A stretch of DNA of 64,000 nucleotides, from contig CADCUO010000067.1 in assembly GCA_902805915.1 (NCBI GenBank), positions 1 to 64,000 of the forward strand, in the 5' to 3' direction. The notes below the pieces were generated by a model. It had not been told where the DNA came from. It did not search any database and was given only the letters and a program-made list of their open reading frames with translations. Source of the DNA: an uncultured Propionibacteriaceae bacterium. GTDB taxonomy: Bacteria > Actinomycetota > Actinomycetes > Propionibacteriales > Propionibacteriaceae. The translations under genes and the position numbers were made by a program. Of this stretch, positions 1 through 9,409 are shown one piece after another (positions within the stretch are counted from its first letter, which is position 1; the number at the start of each line of letters is the position of its first letter).

Positions 1-1510
1 GGGTGCCGGTGTTGGTGACCAGGAAGATCCAGCCGTGAGGTGACTTCCATAGGTAGGTGCCGGGGTCGGGTTGACGCAGTGTCCAACGGCTGAAGGTCTT
101 GAGTCGGTGTTGACCGCGGGTGAGCGGTCCAAGGTTGGCAAGGCTGGTCTGGCCGGGTGGTCCGCCCTCGTTGGGTGAAAGGTAGGCGATGGTGTGGTCC
201 AGGTCGGTCAGGCGGCTGGTGGCGGCGGCCCAGGGAAAGATGGCAGCGGGGTTGCGGTGTCGGAGGGCCTCGCGGATGCGGTGCGGGATCTCATAGGCGT
301 CGACCGGTGCAGGGTTGGGGTCGAGGACTGGTTGGACCCGGATCTGGCAGTGGCCGCCGCCGAGGAAGCGGCGGATCTGGTCGATGGTGAGGGGTCCGAC
401 TCCCTCCATCCGCCCCACCAGACCAGTCCTGCCGGTCGCGGTGGAGCCGGCCTTGGGAGGAGTGAGCGCTTCGATAAGGAGGTGGACGTAGAGGGTCACA
501 GCCGGTCGGGGGCGGTCGGGTCGACGGCCGGGGCGTTGTTGATGGGGCCGTCGAACCGGACCGAGTGGCGGGTGGGTCCGGTGTCGTCGGCGGAGTGCTG
601 GCCGAGGTCGGTGTCGGTGCGGGTGCCGAGGTAGCACCGGTCACCGGGTGTCTGTCTGGATCGAGATCAGTACTGCTGGTGGTCGTAGGAGTCTCGTGCT
701 GGTGGCTCTGGAGGAGCTGAAGGGCATGGGCTGGTTGAGCGAGGATGGCGATCGCTTTAGCACGCCGGGTGTCGGCGGGGTCGATATCCCGTCGGCGTGG
801 AGGATCTCGGCGATCCGGTTAACCATTGCCATGAACCAGATCACATCGCCGGCATTGGCCTTGGCAATCAGCAGCTTCAGCCCGGTATCGCGGGTCCGAC
901 CGGCCCTTACGAACCGTTCCGCCTCCCACAGTCGGGCCCGCGCGTCGGCGGCGGCTGGATCGGCCTGGATGATCGCGGCCGTCAGCAGCGGTTCGAACCT
1001 GGCACACGGCAGCCCGCTGATCGCTCCTGCCACGGCTCGGTCGACGTCGGCGGCTGCGGCGGCGGTGAGGTCGCGGGTGGCTTGGGCGACCTTGCGGGCC
1101 TTCCAGCCGCGGACCTGTCCGGCCCTGACCCGAACCCAGAGCAGCGGCAGCCGATGCCGCAGATCGAGGGCGTCAGCCATCTGCGCCGCCGCTGCTGCGG
1201 TCGTCGTCTCCTGTAAGCAGCCCAGCTCGGCGGCGGCGAACTCCGCCACATCGGGCGTTCCGGCACCACCGAGGCGCCGGGACTGCTCCAATCCCGCCCC
1301 CAGCCCCGATTGCGTGTACCGGGTCCCGCCCGGATCGATCCCGTCCGTGTCGACACTGTGCAGGTCGGCCCAGTGCGCCACCAGCTCTAACAAACCGGTC
1401 TCGCGCTCCACCAGCTCCCGATAGGTCCCAGCCACTGCAGCGGCGACGGCACCACTCGGCATCGCACTCAGCGCCTCCGAATCGAACATGTTCACACTAA
1501 TCGAGCCCAC
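1..1510 (-). pseudogene. DUF222 / HNH endonuclease (13E12-repeat-like) gene, frameshifted and truncated by the window edge
   Basis: N-terminal DUF222-like part is in the 641-1510 ORF. The conserved middle (DTRRAKAIAILAQPAHAL) is in a different minus frame. The C-terminal part (VTLYVHLLIEAL..GVGPLTIDQIRRFLG..PVDAYEIPHRIREAL..TDLDHTIAYL..PHGWIFLVTNTGT) returns to the first frame beyond a stop at 641-643. Confidence 0.75.
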
Positions 1511-1548
1511 TGACAGAAGCGATGTGGATGCCTGAGTATCCGAGCCGC

Positions 1549-2154
1549 TCAGCTTGCCAGCTTCGCCACAGCCGACTCTGTCCAGGATCCAGCGACACCT
1601 GGAACGGCGGACAAGTACTCGGCAACTCGCGTCGGTGACCAGCCATGCGCCTCACGAATGCCGATCGCCATTGTCGTCAGGTAGGCCTCACTTGGCGCCG
1701 TCACCGGCCGGCGGCGCCCGTCGCTGGTGAACGTCACCATCGGCAGACCGTCTCGGGTGCCGACCAGGATCAACGTCTCGTAATGCCCCGAGCCATAGCT
1801 GTGCCGGCCGGCATGATGCACGAGTGAGAGATCCAGATCGGTCCCCGGTGTCTGCCGCATCTCCTGCGCCAAGACGTCGACGAACTGCTCAGCCGTCAGC
1901 AGGTACGCCCGGGCAGCCACCTGACCTGCTGCCTGCGGGTCGTAGAACGCCATTCCCCCGCCCCACACGGAGGAGTTCCCTGCGAAATAGATGCTCCCGG
2001 GCATGAACACCCCCGCGTCGCGGCGAGGATCGGCTGGATCCCGACAGCCTGGATAGTCCCGTACCGCACCGGCCGGCCTGCCGCCGCGCAGATAGCAGCG
2101 GAAGCGGTCACGGCTGAGGTTCGACCCGTACGCCACGTACCACAGCTGCTGCAC
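1549..2154 (-). CDS. Gamma-glutamylcyclotransferase-like fold protein
   Basis: N-terminal LWYVAYGSNLSRDRF motif typical of GGCT-like proteins. Starts 9 bp after the stop of the ATP-grasp gene. Confidence 0.7.
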   Translation of the reverse strand: MQQLWYVAYGSNLSRDRFRCYLRGGRPAGAVRDYPGCRDPADPRRDAGVFMPGSIYFAGNSSVWGGGMAFYDPQAAGQVAARAYLLTAEQFVDVLAQEMRQTPGTDLDLSLVHHAGRHSYGSGHYETLILVGTRDGLPMVTFTSDGRRRPVTAPSEAYLTTMAIGIREAHGWSPTRVAEYLSAVPGVAGSWTESAVAKLAS

Positions 2155-2163
2155 GACACCTCC

Positions 2164-3753
2164 TCAGTCAGGCAGCCTATTCTCCTGCATGGCAGCCACC
2201 GCTTCGTCCAGGAGCAGCCGCCGGGCCCGCTCGTACAGCTGCATCGCCTGCTCCGCAGAGTCACCGACTGCGGTCATCCCCACCCGACCATGCTCAGTCA
2301 GGCAGCTGATCATGTGGAACACGATTCCCACCTGCCGCGACTGGTCGAAGTGCAGGCCATGCCGCGCCACCACGTCGAACAGATCGCTGACGGACAGGGC
2401 GCGCAGCTCGTCGGCCTCCAGATGGTCGGTCGCCACCAAGTGCTTCTCCTTGCCGTCAAGCGTGAGGAACTTGCCGGATTCCTCGTCATAGCTGCCTTCG
2501 GTCAGGTACTGCAGGGTGAGAAACGGATGAGTTGTCCCGCCTTTGCGGAGGTTCAGCTCAATCGCGTACGGCATCCAGTGACCTTCATGATCACGCACCA
2601 CCACGAAGTCGATAGCGAACCGCCCCAGCGCGCCTTCCTTGGCTAGCCGTTCGGCAATCACCCTGGCCGGCTCGCTGATGAGGCGAGAGTACGCAGCATC
2701 CGCCGGGAAGGTGCACCCGAGATACCTCTGACCGCTGGCACCTCCCAGAAGTTGATCATGAGTGGAGAGCAGCTCGATGCTGCCGTCCGGGCGCGCCCGC
2801 AACTGCACACTAGGGCTGCGCAGCTCATCGCCGATGATGCGTTCTTCGACAATCCCGCCACCCTGTCCGAACTTGGCCACATAGAGCGCGAGTGGGATCG
2901 ACGAATCCTCGAGCTGCATGGCGCTGACCCGATCTGCGATCGCACCACGCCGAGCTTCCAAAGGCAGATCGCTGATCCCCTGGAGGCTGACCAAAGCGTT
3001 ACCAGCGCCGGATACACCCTGGTTGGTCTTGATGATCACCTCGGTCATGGTCGGCCGGACGCGCAGCATCTCCATGATCGAGTCCACTACCTCATCCAGG
3101 CTGTGCAGGTCCTCTGCGCCAAGAGGGTGCGGGACACCTTCCTCGGCGAACAACCTGCGGCAGCCGGTCTTGCTGCCAAGATCGTAGAGTCGCGGATCCG
3201 TTCCATACATCGGAATTCCGAGGCTCAGTGCGAGATCGCGTTCCAAAGCCGTGGTGTTGTACGGGATCAGGTGGCACCGTTCCCGGTTAGGAATCTCAGC
3301 CGCTATCCGCGCCAGCAGACGGGGCCGTCGAAGTAGCTTCTCGCTGAGTGATCCCGACGATGCGTCGTCCACCGAGATCAGCCTAAGCCGAGCCAGCGCA
3401 TGACTGGGAATCACACCCGGCAGCAAGGCGAGGTAGTACTCGATGATGCTTTCCTTGACCGGCATGGACGTGACATAGATCATTCGGAGCCGGGGCTGGC
3501 GCAGCAAGAGCAACAGGAACAGGAACCGTTCCTCGAATGCCTGGCTCATGCTGCCACTGGTAGGGACGGCCTTGTCCAAGGTCACGGAGGGCACCACCAC
3601 CACCGACTCGTCGTCATAGTTCTGCTTCCACGCGTCCCAGACGGCGGGCATCCTCGCCTGCAGCTGTTGGAACCGCTCGGCTCGTATCGTGTGGTCGAGA
3701 CCGGACAGCGTCGTCGCGGGCTGGGCTGCTCCAGGAGCGGTCAGCTGGCTCAT
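2164..3753 (-). CDS. ATP-grasp peptide/carboxylate-amine ligase, PGM1-like
   Basis: Long ORF with MSQLTAPGAAQ start at 3753 overlapping the upstream stop (ATGA). ATP-grasp-like motifs include VIIKTNQGVSGAGNALV and YAIELNLRKGGTTHPF. The C-terminus VGIVFHMISCLTEHGRVGMTAVGDS resembles the PGM1 C-terminal region. Confidence 0.75.
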   Translation of the reverse strand: MSQLTAPGAAQPATTLSGLDHTIRAERFQQLQARMPAVWDAWKQNYDDESVVVVPSVTLDKAVPTSGSMSQAFEERFLFLLLLLRQPRLRMIYVTSMPVKESIIEYYLALLPGVIPSHALARLRLISVDDASSGSLSEKLLRRPRLLARIAAEIPNRERCHLIPYNTTALERDLALSLGIPMYGTDPRLYDLGSKTGCRRLFAEEGVPHPLGAEDLHSLDEVVDSIMEMLRVRPTMTEVIIKTNQGVSGAGNALVSLQGISDLPLEARRGAIADRVSAMQLEDSSIPLALYVAKFGQGGGIVEERIIGDELRSPSVQLRARPDGSIELLSTHDQLLGGASGQRYLGCTFPADAAYSRLISEPARVIAERLAKEGALGRFAIDFVVVRDHEGHWMPYAIELNLRKGGTTHPFLTLQYLTEGSYDEESGKFLTLDGKEKHLVATDHLEADELRALSVSDLFDVVARHGLHFDQSRQVGIVFHMISCLTEHGRVGMTAVGDSAEQAMQLYERARRLLLDEAVAAMQENRLPD

Positions 3754-4883
3754 GTGTTCACCTCTGCTCTCTGTTGGTTGATCCCGGTGACGTTGAAGGC
3801 GCGCATGGGGCGGCTGAAGCCGCGCAGGTCCAGTTCTCCCACTGACTCGCCGTCTGCCAGAGCATCGATAGCCGAGAAGACCCGCTGCGATACAAGAATC
3901 TGCCCGGGACCAGCCGCAGAACACAGGCGGGCCGCCAGGTTTGTGACGCTGCCGATAGCGGCGTAGTCAAATCGTCCCTCGAAGCCGATTCGCCCGAGGG
4001 TGGCGAACCCCTGCGCTATCCCGATACTGAACCCGAGGTCATGGCCTCGCCTGCTCCAGCGGGCGGCCAGCTCGTTGACTCGCTCCCGCATGGCGACAGC
4101 CATGGACACTGCCCGCTCCGCAGCGTCGTCGCAGGGCATCGGGTCGTTGAAGAAAACCATCAGCCCATCTCCGGTGAAGCGCTCCAGCGTTCCCTCGAAG
4201 CGGTGGATCAGCTCCCCCAGCGCCGCGTGGTAGTCACCCAGCACGCCCATCACCTCCTCCGGCTCGCTGGACTCTGCGAAGGGGGTGAAACCGCGGAGGT
4301 CGCAGAAGATGACGACGATCTCCCGCCGATGGCTTGCCAGGAACGACTCATCGCCGGAGTCCACCACAAGTTCTGCTAGCTGCGGCGCCAGGAATCGGCG
4401 TAGCCGGTGGAGCCGTTCCAGCTCCTCCACCTGGGTCTGGACTCTCCGCTCCAGCTCGATGTTCCACTCGGCGAGCTCTGCGGCTTGGCGTTCTATGGTG
4501 TCGTGGTAGCGCTTCACTCGCGCCAACGAGGCAACGCGTGCCAGCAGCTCACCCTGGTTGAAAGGCTTGCTGACGAAGTCGTCGGCGCCCGCCTCTATGG
4601 CTCTCACCTTTTCCTGCTCGCCGCTGGCGGTGATCATCACCACCGGCAGGAACGCAGTCTGAGAAGTGCTGCGGATTCGCCGGCACACCTCGTAGCCGTC
4701 CATCCCGGGCATCACGATGTCCAACAGCACCAGATCGGCGCCCGATGACGACAGCTTGGACAGGGCCTCCTCCCCCGAGGCGGCCGGCAGCACCCGATAG
4801 CCGCGCGGGCTGAGCACCGCATCAAGCAGCCGCAGATTCTGCGGCTGGTCGTCGACAGCGAGGATGGTGATCGGCTCATCCAC
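3750..4883 (-). CDS. Response regulator receiver domain fused to class III adenylate/guanylate cyclase
   Basis: REC motifs (VDDQ, LLDIVMPGMDGYE, SKPF). Cyclase motifs IFCDLRGFT, FTGDGLMVFF and AAIGSVTNLAARL. GTG start at 4883 overlaps the upstream stop. Confidence 0.9.
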   Translation of the reverse strand: MDEPITILAVDDQPQNLRLLDAVLSPRGYRVLPAASGEEALSKLSSSGADLVLLDIVMPGMDGYEVCRRIRSTSQTAFLPVVMITASGEQEKVRAIEAGADDFVSKPFNQGELLARVASLARVKRYHDTIERQAAELAEWNIELERRVQTQVEELERLHRLRRFLAPQLAELVVDSGDESFLASHRREIVVIFCDLRGFTPFAESSEPEEVMGVLGDYHAALGELIHRFEGTLERFTGDGLMVFFNDPMPCDDAAERAVSMAVAMRERVNELAARWSRRGHDLGFSIGIAQGFATLGRIGFEGRFDYAAIGSVTNLAARLCSAAGPGQILVSQRVFSAIDALADGESVGELDLRGFSRPMRAFNVTGINQQRAEVNT

Positions 4884-5262
4884 CGTCGTTCCCCTTCGCC
4901 AGGAACCCCTGGATCTGCTCCGGGAGATCTCGCACACTCAACGGTTTGCCGAGGTAACCGTCGAAACCGTCGTGCAGAGCCCGATCCCGGTCCTCCTTCA
5001 TCGCGAACGCAGTTACAGCGACGACGGGGACTCGACCCACCACCGGATGCTCGCGGATCAGGCGCAGCGCCTCGACGCCATCGATGCCGGGCAGCTGGAG
5101 ATCCATCAACACCAGCTGTGGAGCAACCTCGCCGGCCAGTGCCACTGCCTCCTCGCCGGAGCGGGCCTCGATCACCTCGTGGCCGGCCACCTGCAACACA
5201 TCACGGATGAGCTTGAGGTTGAGCGGGTTGTCCTCCACCACCAGGATGCGGCTGCCGGTCAT
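4876..5262 (-). CDS. Stand-alone response regulator (DivK-like)
   Basis: RILVVEDNPLNLKLI, LMDLQLPGIDG, VTAFAM and KPL receiver signatures. 4-bp overlap with the kinase gene. Confidence 0.92.
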   Translation of the reverse strand: MTGSRILVVEDNPLNLKLIRDVLQVAGHEVIEARSGEEAVALAGEVAPQLVLMDLQLPGIDGVEALRLIREHPVVGRVPVVAVTAFAMKEDRDRALHDGFDGYLGKPLSVRDLPEQIQGFLAKGNDGG

Positions 5263-7550
5263 CGGTTCGAATTTCGCGGTACGGTCTCGCGTCCCTCGGG
5301 GATCGGATGCGCCGAGCTGTCTGGCGCGGTGCCCGCGGGTATCGCCCCTACTCGGCGCAACGCGTTCACCAGCTCGTCCCGACTCACCGGTTTGACCAGG
5401 TAGTCCGACGCGCCGAGGGCAATCCCGCGCGACCTCTCGTCCAGGATGGAGACGATGATGACCGGAACGGCAGCGAGTGAGGAGTCGGCGCGGATCGCGG
5501 TCAGCACCTCCCAGCCGTTCAGACCGGGCAGGCGGACATCGAGCACTAGTGCCGCCGGCTTCAGCCGCCGGACAACCGCCAAACCCTCCTCACCGTCCCG
5601 GGCGCGCACCGCCCGTACGCTGAGCCCGTCCAGATAGGCGGTCAGCAGGTCCAACGAGGCCCGATCATCATCGACCAGCACCACGGTGGGCGCACCAGTC
5701 TCGCTGGGCTCGTCGCTGGACTCGGCGCCGGCAATGCTCCCGACCGGGATCGCGAAGCCGAAGGCACTGCCCACGCCGACCTCGGTCTCCAACCACATGG
5801 CGCCGCCCAGCAACGCCACGATTCGCCGACACAGAGTCAGCCCCAGCCCGGTGCCCTCCTCCCGCTGCGGGCCACGACGCCCCTGCTGGAACGACTCGAA
5901 GATCCGCTCCCGATCCTCCGGTGGGATCCCAGTTCCGTCGTCGCGGACTGTGACCGCTATCTGGTCGCCGCGACGCTCGGCCGACAAGACCACGTGTCCG
6001 CCGTCTGGGGTGAACTTCACCGCGTTGCTCAGCAGGTTGAGCAGCACCTGCCTGACGCGCAGCTCATCAGACTCCACCAGGTGCACGCCCGGTCCGACCT
6101 GGAGCAGCAGCTCAATGCCGTGCTGCGCGGCTCGCTCACGCACCATGGAAAGGCTGTACTCCAGCGCGGCACGAACGGAGAAGGTGGAGTACTCCAGCTC
6201 CATCCGCCCCGCCTCCACCTTGGACAGATCCAGGATCTCGTTGAGCAGCTCCAGCAGATGCCTGCCGGAGCTGAGGATGTCGCGCAGATACTCGTCCTGG
6301 CGTTCATTGAGCTCACCGAACATCCGCTCCAACAGCACCTCTGAGAACCCGATCACCGCGTTGAGCGGGGTGCGCAGCTCATGCGACATGCTCGCCAGGA
6401 AGTCGGACTTGTGCTGGCTGACGACCTGCAGCTCGGCAGTCTTGTGTTCCAGCTCGCGAAACAGCCGCGCGTTGAACATCGCCAGTGCCGACTGGCTGGC
6501 GAAGGTCTCCAAGAACTCCATCGTCTCGTCGGAGAAGGCGCCGGTGGACTTGCGGCGGACCACCAGCGCGCCGATGATCTGCCCGTCGCGCAGCACCGGT
6601 ACGGCCAGGATGGAGCGCCAGCCGTCGTCGTAGAGCAGCTGCAGATGGGGATCGAGGTCCACTGCGCTCAAGTCCGGCACCGCGATCGGGTGACCCTCCC
6701 GAGCGGCCCGGCCGACGAGTGTCGTCTCAAGCTCCACCCGGATGGTGCGGAGCCTCTCCAGCAGCTCGGCGCTGCTGCCGTAGGCAGTGCGTACCGAGAA
6801 GCAGCGCTCCGCTTGGACGTACTCCATCATCGAGCCGCCGTCACAACCGGAGAACCGGACCGCGTTCATGATGGTGTTCGACAGCACCTCATCCGGCACC
6901 CGACTGGAGCTGCCCAGGGCGCCGACCTCGCCCACGGCCTCCACCTGCTTCACCCGGTTGGCGAGCTCAGCCCCACGCGACTCCAGCGCTCGGACGAGGT
7001 GGACGTTGCGGACGACGACAGCCGCCTGGGCCGCAAAGGCCTTGAGCAGGCTCATCGCTCGCTCGTCGAAGGGGTCGACGTGGGTTCGCCACAGCGACAA
7101 TGCCCCGACCACCTCGTTGTCGAGGAGCATCGGTGCGGACATCACCGTGCGGTAGCCGGCGATCTCCTGCACGTCTTGTCGCCCGTAGGCCGCGTCGGAC
7201 AGCACGTCAGCGATCTGTTGCACCTCGCGGTCCAAGGTGACGCGCCCGATCAGCGTGTCTCGATCCCGCCGGAATGGGTGCTGGCTGACGTAGTCAATCA
7301 GTTCGGACGACAGACCCACCGAGGAGGACAGCGTGAACCTGTCGCGGTCGATCAGATAGACGAGTGCAGCTTCACAGCGGCAGAGCCGGCGGGCGCTCTC
7401 CACGACGGTGTCGAGTACAGCGTCGGGGTCCGCTGACGAGCGTCCCAAGGCCGTCAACACCTCGTTGGTGGCATTGAACTGCTCGGTGGCATCGGTGTAC
7501 GCGCGAAGCAGGCGTTGGTACTCCGCCGCGGTGTGATCTCCATCGGCCAT
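5259..7550 (-). CDS. Hybrid sensor histidine kinase (two GAF domains, HisKA, HATPase, receiver)
   Basis: MSHELRTPLNAVIGFSE H-box, NLLSNAVKFTPDGG N-box, DDGTGIPPEDRERIFE, GTGLGLTL, and C-terminal receiver VVLVDDDRAS..LDVRLPGLNGWE. Confidence 0.93.
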   Translation of the reverse strand: MADGDHTAAEYQRLLRAYTDATEQFNATNEVLTALGRSSADPDAVLDTVVESARRLCRCEAALVYLIDRDRFTLSSSVGLSSELIDYVSQHPFRRDRDTLIGRVTLDREVQQIADVLSDAAYGRQDVQEIAGYRTVMSAPMLLDNEVVGALSLWRTHVDPFDERAMSLLKAFAAQAAVVVRNVHLVRALESRGAELANRVKQVEAVGEVGALGSSSRVPDEVLSNTIMNAVRFSGCDGGSMMEYVQAERCFSVRTAYGSSAELLERLRTIRVELETTLVGRAAREGHPIAVPDLSAVDLDPHLQLLYDDGWRSILAVPVLRDGQIIGALVVRRKSTGAFSDETMEFLETFASQSALAMFNARLFRELEHKTAELQVVSQHKSDFLASMSHELRTPLNAVIGFSEVLLERMFGELNERQDEYLRDILSSGRHLLELLNEILDLSKVEAGRMELEYSTFSVRAALEYSLSMVRERAAQHGIELLLQVGPGVHLVESDELRVRQVLLNLLSNAVKFTPDGGHVVLSAERRGDQIAVTVRDDGTGIPPEDRERIFESFQQGRRGPQREEGTGLGLTLCRRIVALLGGAMWLETEVGVGSAFGFAIPVGSIAGAESSDEPSETGAPTVVLVDDDRASLDLLTAYLDGLSVRAVRARDGEEGLAVVRRLKPAALVLDVRLPGLNGWEVLTAIRADSSLAAVPVIIVSILDERSRGIALGASDYLVKPVSRDELVNALRRVGAIPAGTAPDSSAHPIPEGRETVPRNSNR

Positions 7551-7700
7551 GTCCAGCCCCTCTGCAAGCACGAAGGCATCAGTTCGAGCATGAGGTGGCG
7601 AGCAGCCTCATGCTGGAAAGTTTGCTCGCCCACGACTGACTTGCGCAACGAAATCCAGGCTGCCCCCGGACCGGGGTCGAGCCCGTGGTTGCATGAGCAC

Positions 7701-8129
7701 ATGTCCATACGCACCACGGGGTACGCCCACATCCGGCTCACGGTCACCGACATCAAGCGGTCCCGCGCCTTCTACGACATGATCTTCGGTTTCCCGGTTG
7801 CGTATGAGTGGGACGACGACGCCGACGAGCAGACCAAGGAGGCCATGTCGTTCCTATTCGGTGGTGTTATCTACTCCTTCGGTGAGCATCTCTTCGGACT
7901 GCGGCCAGCCGCGTCGGGACAGGACGGCTTCGACGAGAACCGCGTCGGCTTGGACCACTTGTCCTTCGCCGTAGCCGACGCCTCGGAACTGCATCTGGCG
8001 CTCGACCTGCTGGAGGCGCATGACATCCCGCACAGTGGGATCAAGGACATCGGCGCCGGCTTGATCCTGGAGTTCCGGGACCCCGACGGTATCGCGCTGG
8101 AGCTGACAAGCCCACCGGCCACCAGCTGA
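7701..8129 (+). CDS. VOC/glyoxalase family protein
   Basis: MSIRTTGYAHIRLTVTDIKRSRAFYDMIFGFP..GLDHLSFAVAD..LEFRDPDGIALEL. Confidence 0.9.
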   Translation: MSIRTTGYAHIRLTVTDIKRSRAFYDMIFGFPVAYEWDDDADEQTKEAMSFLFGGVIYSFGEHLFGLRPAASGQDGFDENRVGLDHLSFAVADASELHLALDLLEAHDIPHSGIKDIGAGLILEFRDPDGIALELTSPPATS

Positions 8130-8148
8130 CCACAGCCCACAAACACAG

Positions 8149-8183
8149 CAGCGGATCGGCAGGGCGGCCCTACCGATCCGCTG
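8149..8183. terminator. Strong hairpin terminator candidate
   Basis: cagcggatcggcaggg-cgg-ccctaccgatccgctg (15 of 16 paired). Lies 20 bp after the VOC stop and before a gene on the opposite strand. Confidence 0.75.
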
Positions 8184-8224
8184 TGGTCTGTGCTGGGCGG
8201 CTGGAACGCACCAGTTGGTCAACG

Positions 8225-8473
8225 TCACCGAGGCGGCGACCGCTGCTGGCCCTTCAACGGTGTACGCAGCCGGTCCTGACCTCTGGGGCCACCGGCGGAG
8301 GTCCACAGCTCCTGCCTCGAAGAACTCCACCGGCCCCCGTTGCTCGTCGGCCGTTCAGGCGGACCTGCGTACTCATCGCCGAAGTTCGCAGCAACGATCG
8401 CGCCAAACTCCTCATCGACCCAGGCCTGCTCCAGCTCATCCAGCAGCACCGGTCCTACGGTGTCGACTGCCAT
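8225..8473 (-). CDS. Small hypothetical protein
   Basis: Open frame after the Hsp20 gene on the same strand (MAVDTVGPVLLDELEQAWVDEEFGAIVAANF..). Overlapping alternative ORFs exist. Confidence 0.4.
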   Translation of the reverse strand: MAVDTVGPVLLDELEQAWVDEEFGAIVAANFGDEYAGPPERPTSNGGRWSSSRQELWTSAGGPRGQDRLRTPLKGQQRSPPR

Positions 8474-8521
8474 CGAGCTGCCTCGTTCCATTGCGCGGGC
8501 GAGCGGGCATCCCCGGGTCGA

Positions 8522-8947
8522 TCAGGCGTTGATGACCTTGTGGTCCTCGGCGCCCTGCACTGAGATCTTGCGCGGCTTCGCCCTCTCCGCGACCGGGATC
8601 TCCAGCCGGAGCACGCCCGCCTCGTAACTGGCGGTGATCTGCTCGGTATCCAGGTTGTCCCCGAGCATGAGCTGCCGGCTGAACACACCCCGCGGACGCT
8701 CCGCGGCGACCAGCTCGTCCGTCCCTTCTTTGGCGGGCCGATCGGCACGAACGGTCAACACGTTGCGCTCGACATCCAGATCGATCGAGTCAAGCTGGAT
8801 GCCCGGCAGGTCGAACTCGACGACGAACCGGTCATTCTCCCGCCAGGCATCCATGCTCATCAAAGCGGGTCTGGCGGCGGTGCCGAAGACCTGCTGGGTC
8901 AACCGATCCAGGTCACGGAATGGGTCTGTGCGCATCAACACTGCCAT
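8522..8947 (-). CDS. Hsp20/alpha-crystallin family small heat shock protein
   Basis: [54 protein letters not shown]. Confidence 0.93.
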   Translation of the reverse strand: MAVLMRTDPFRDLDRLTQQVFGTAARPALMSMDAWRENDRFVVEFDLPGIQLDSIDLDVERNVLTVRADRPAKEGTDELVAAERPRGVFSRQLMLGDNLDTEQITASYEAGVLRLEIPVAERAKPRKISVQGAEDHKVINA

Positions 8948-9047
8948 CACCTCCGTTGGTCTTGGTGTAGTTGAGTGATCAATGTGTACCACCGCATCTA
9001 TGGTGGCTGATACAGTTTTTATAGCACTACGGTGATAGGAGGTCAAG

Positions 9048-9395
9048 GTGTCCGAAAAAAAAAATCGCCCGCCGGAGGACCCCGATCGCGGCGTCTACGG
9101 CATCTCCGTCACCGCGGAGCTGGTCGGCACCGGCGTGCAGAACCTGCGGCTGTACGAGCGTCGGGGTTTGCTGGATCCGGACCGCTCCGCCGGCGGCACC
9201 AGGCTGTACAGCCCCAACGACGTGGTCCGGCTGCAACAGATCACGCAGCTGCTGGAGCAGGGGCTGAACCTCGCCGGAATCGCAATGGTGCTGGAGCTCC
9301 GCGATGACAACACCCGGCTACGGAACGAGATCGGACCTCAACCCGCTCCGGAGCCGGACGAGTCGGTTGGCCCACCTGGGACCCCGGACGAATAG
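9048..9395 (+). CDS. MerR-family regulator, HspR-like
   Basis: [63 protein letters not shown]. Divergent from hsp20. Confidence 0.88.
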   Translation: MSEKKNRPPEDPDRGVYGISVTAELVGTGVQNLRLYERRGLLDPDRSAGGTRLYSPNDVVRLQQITQLLEQGLNLAGIAMVLELRDDNTRLRNEIGPQPAPEPDESVGPPGTPDE

Positions 9396-9409
9396 GCGAA
9401 TGTGTCTCT

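Noticed and set aside
157-644. Overlapping ORFs 157-390, 194-634 (+) and 291-644 (-)
   Set aside because: Low-complexity Arg/Pro/Gly/Thr translations shadowing the frameshifted DUF222/HNH gene. Only part of the minus-frame segment belongs to that gene.
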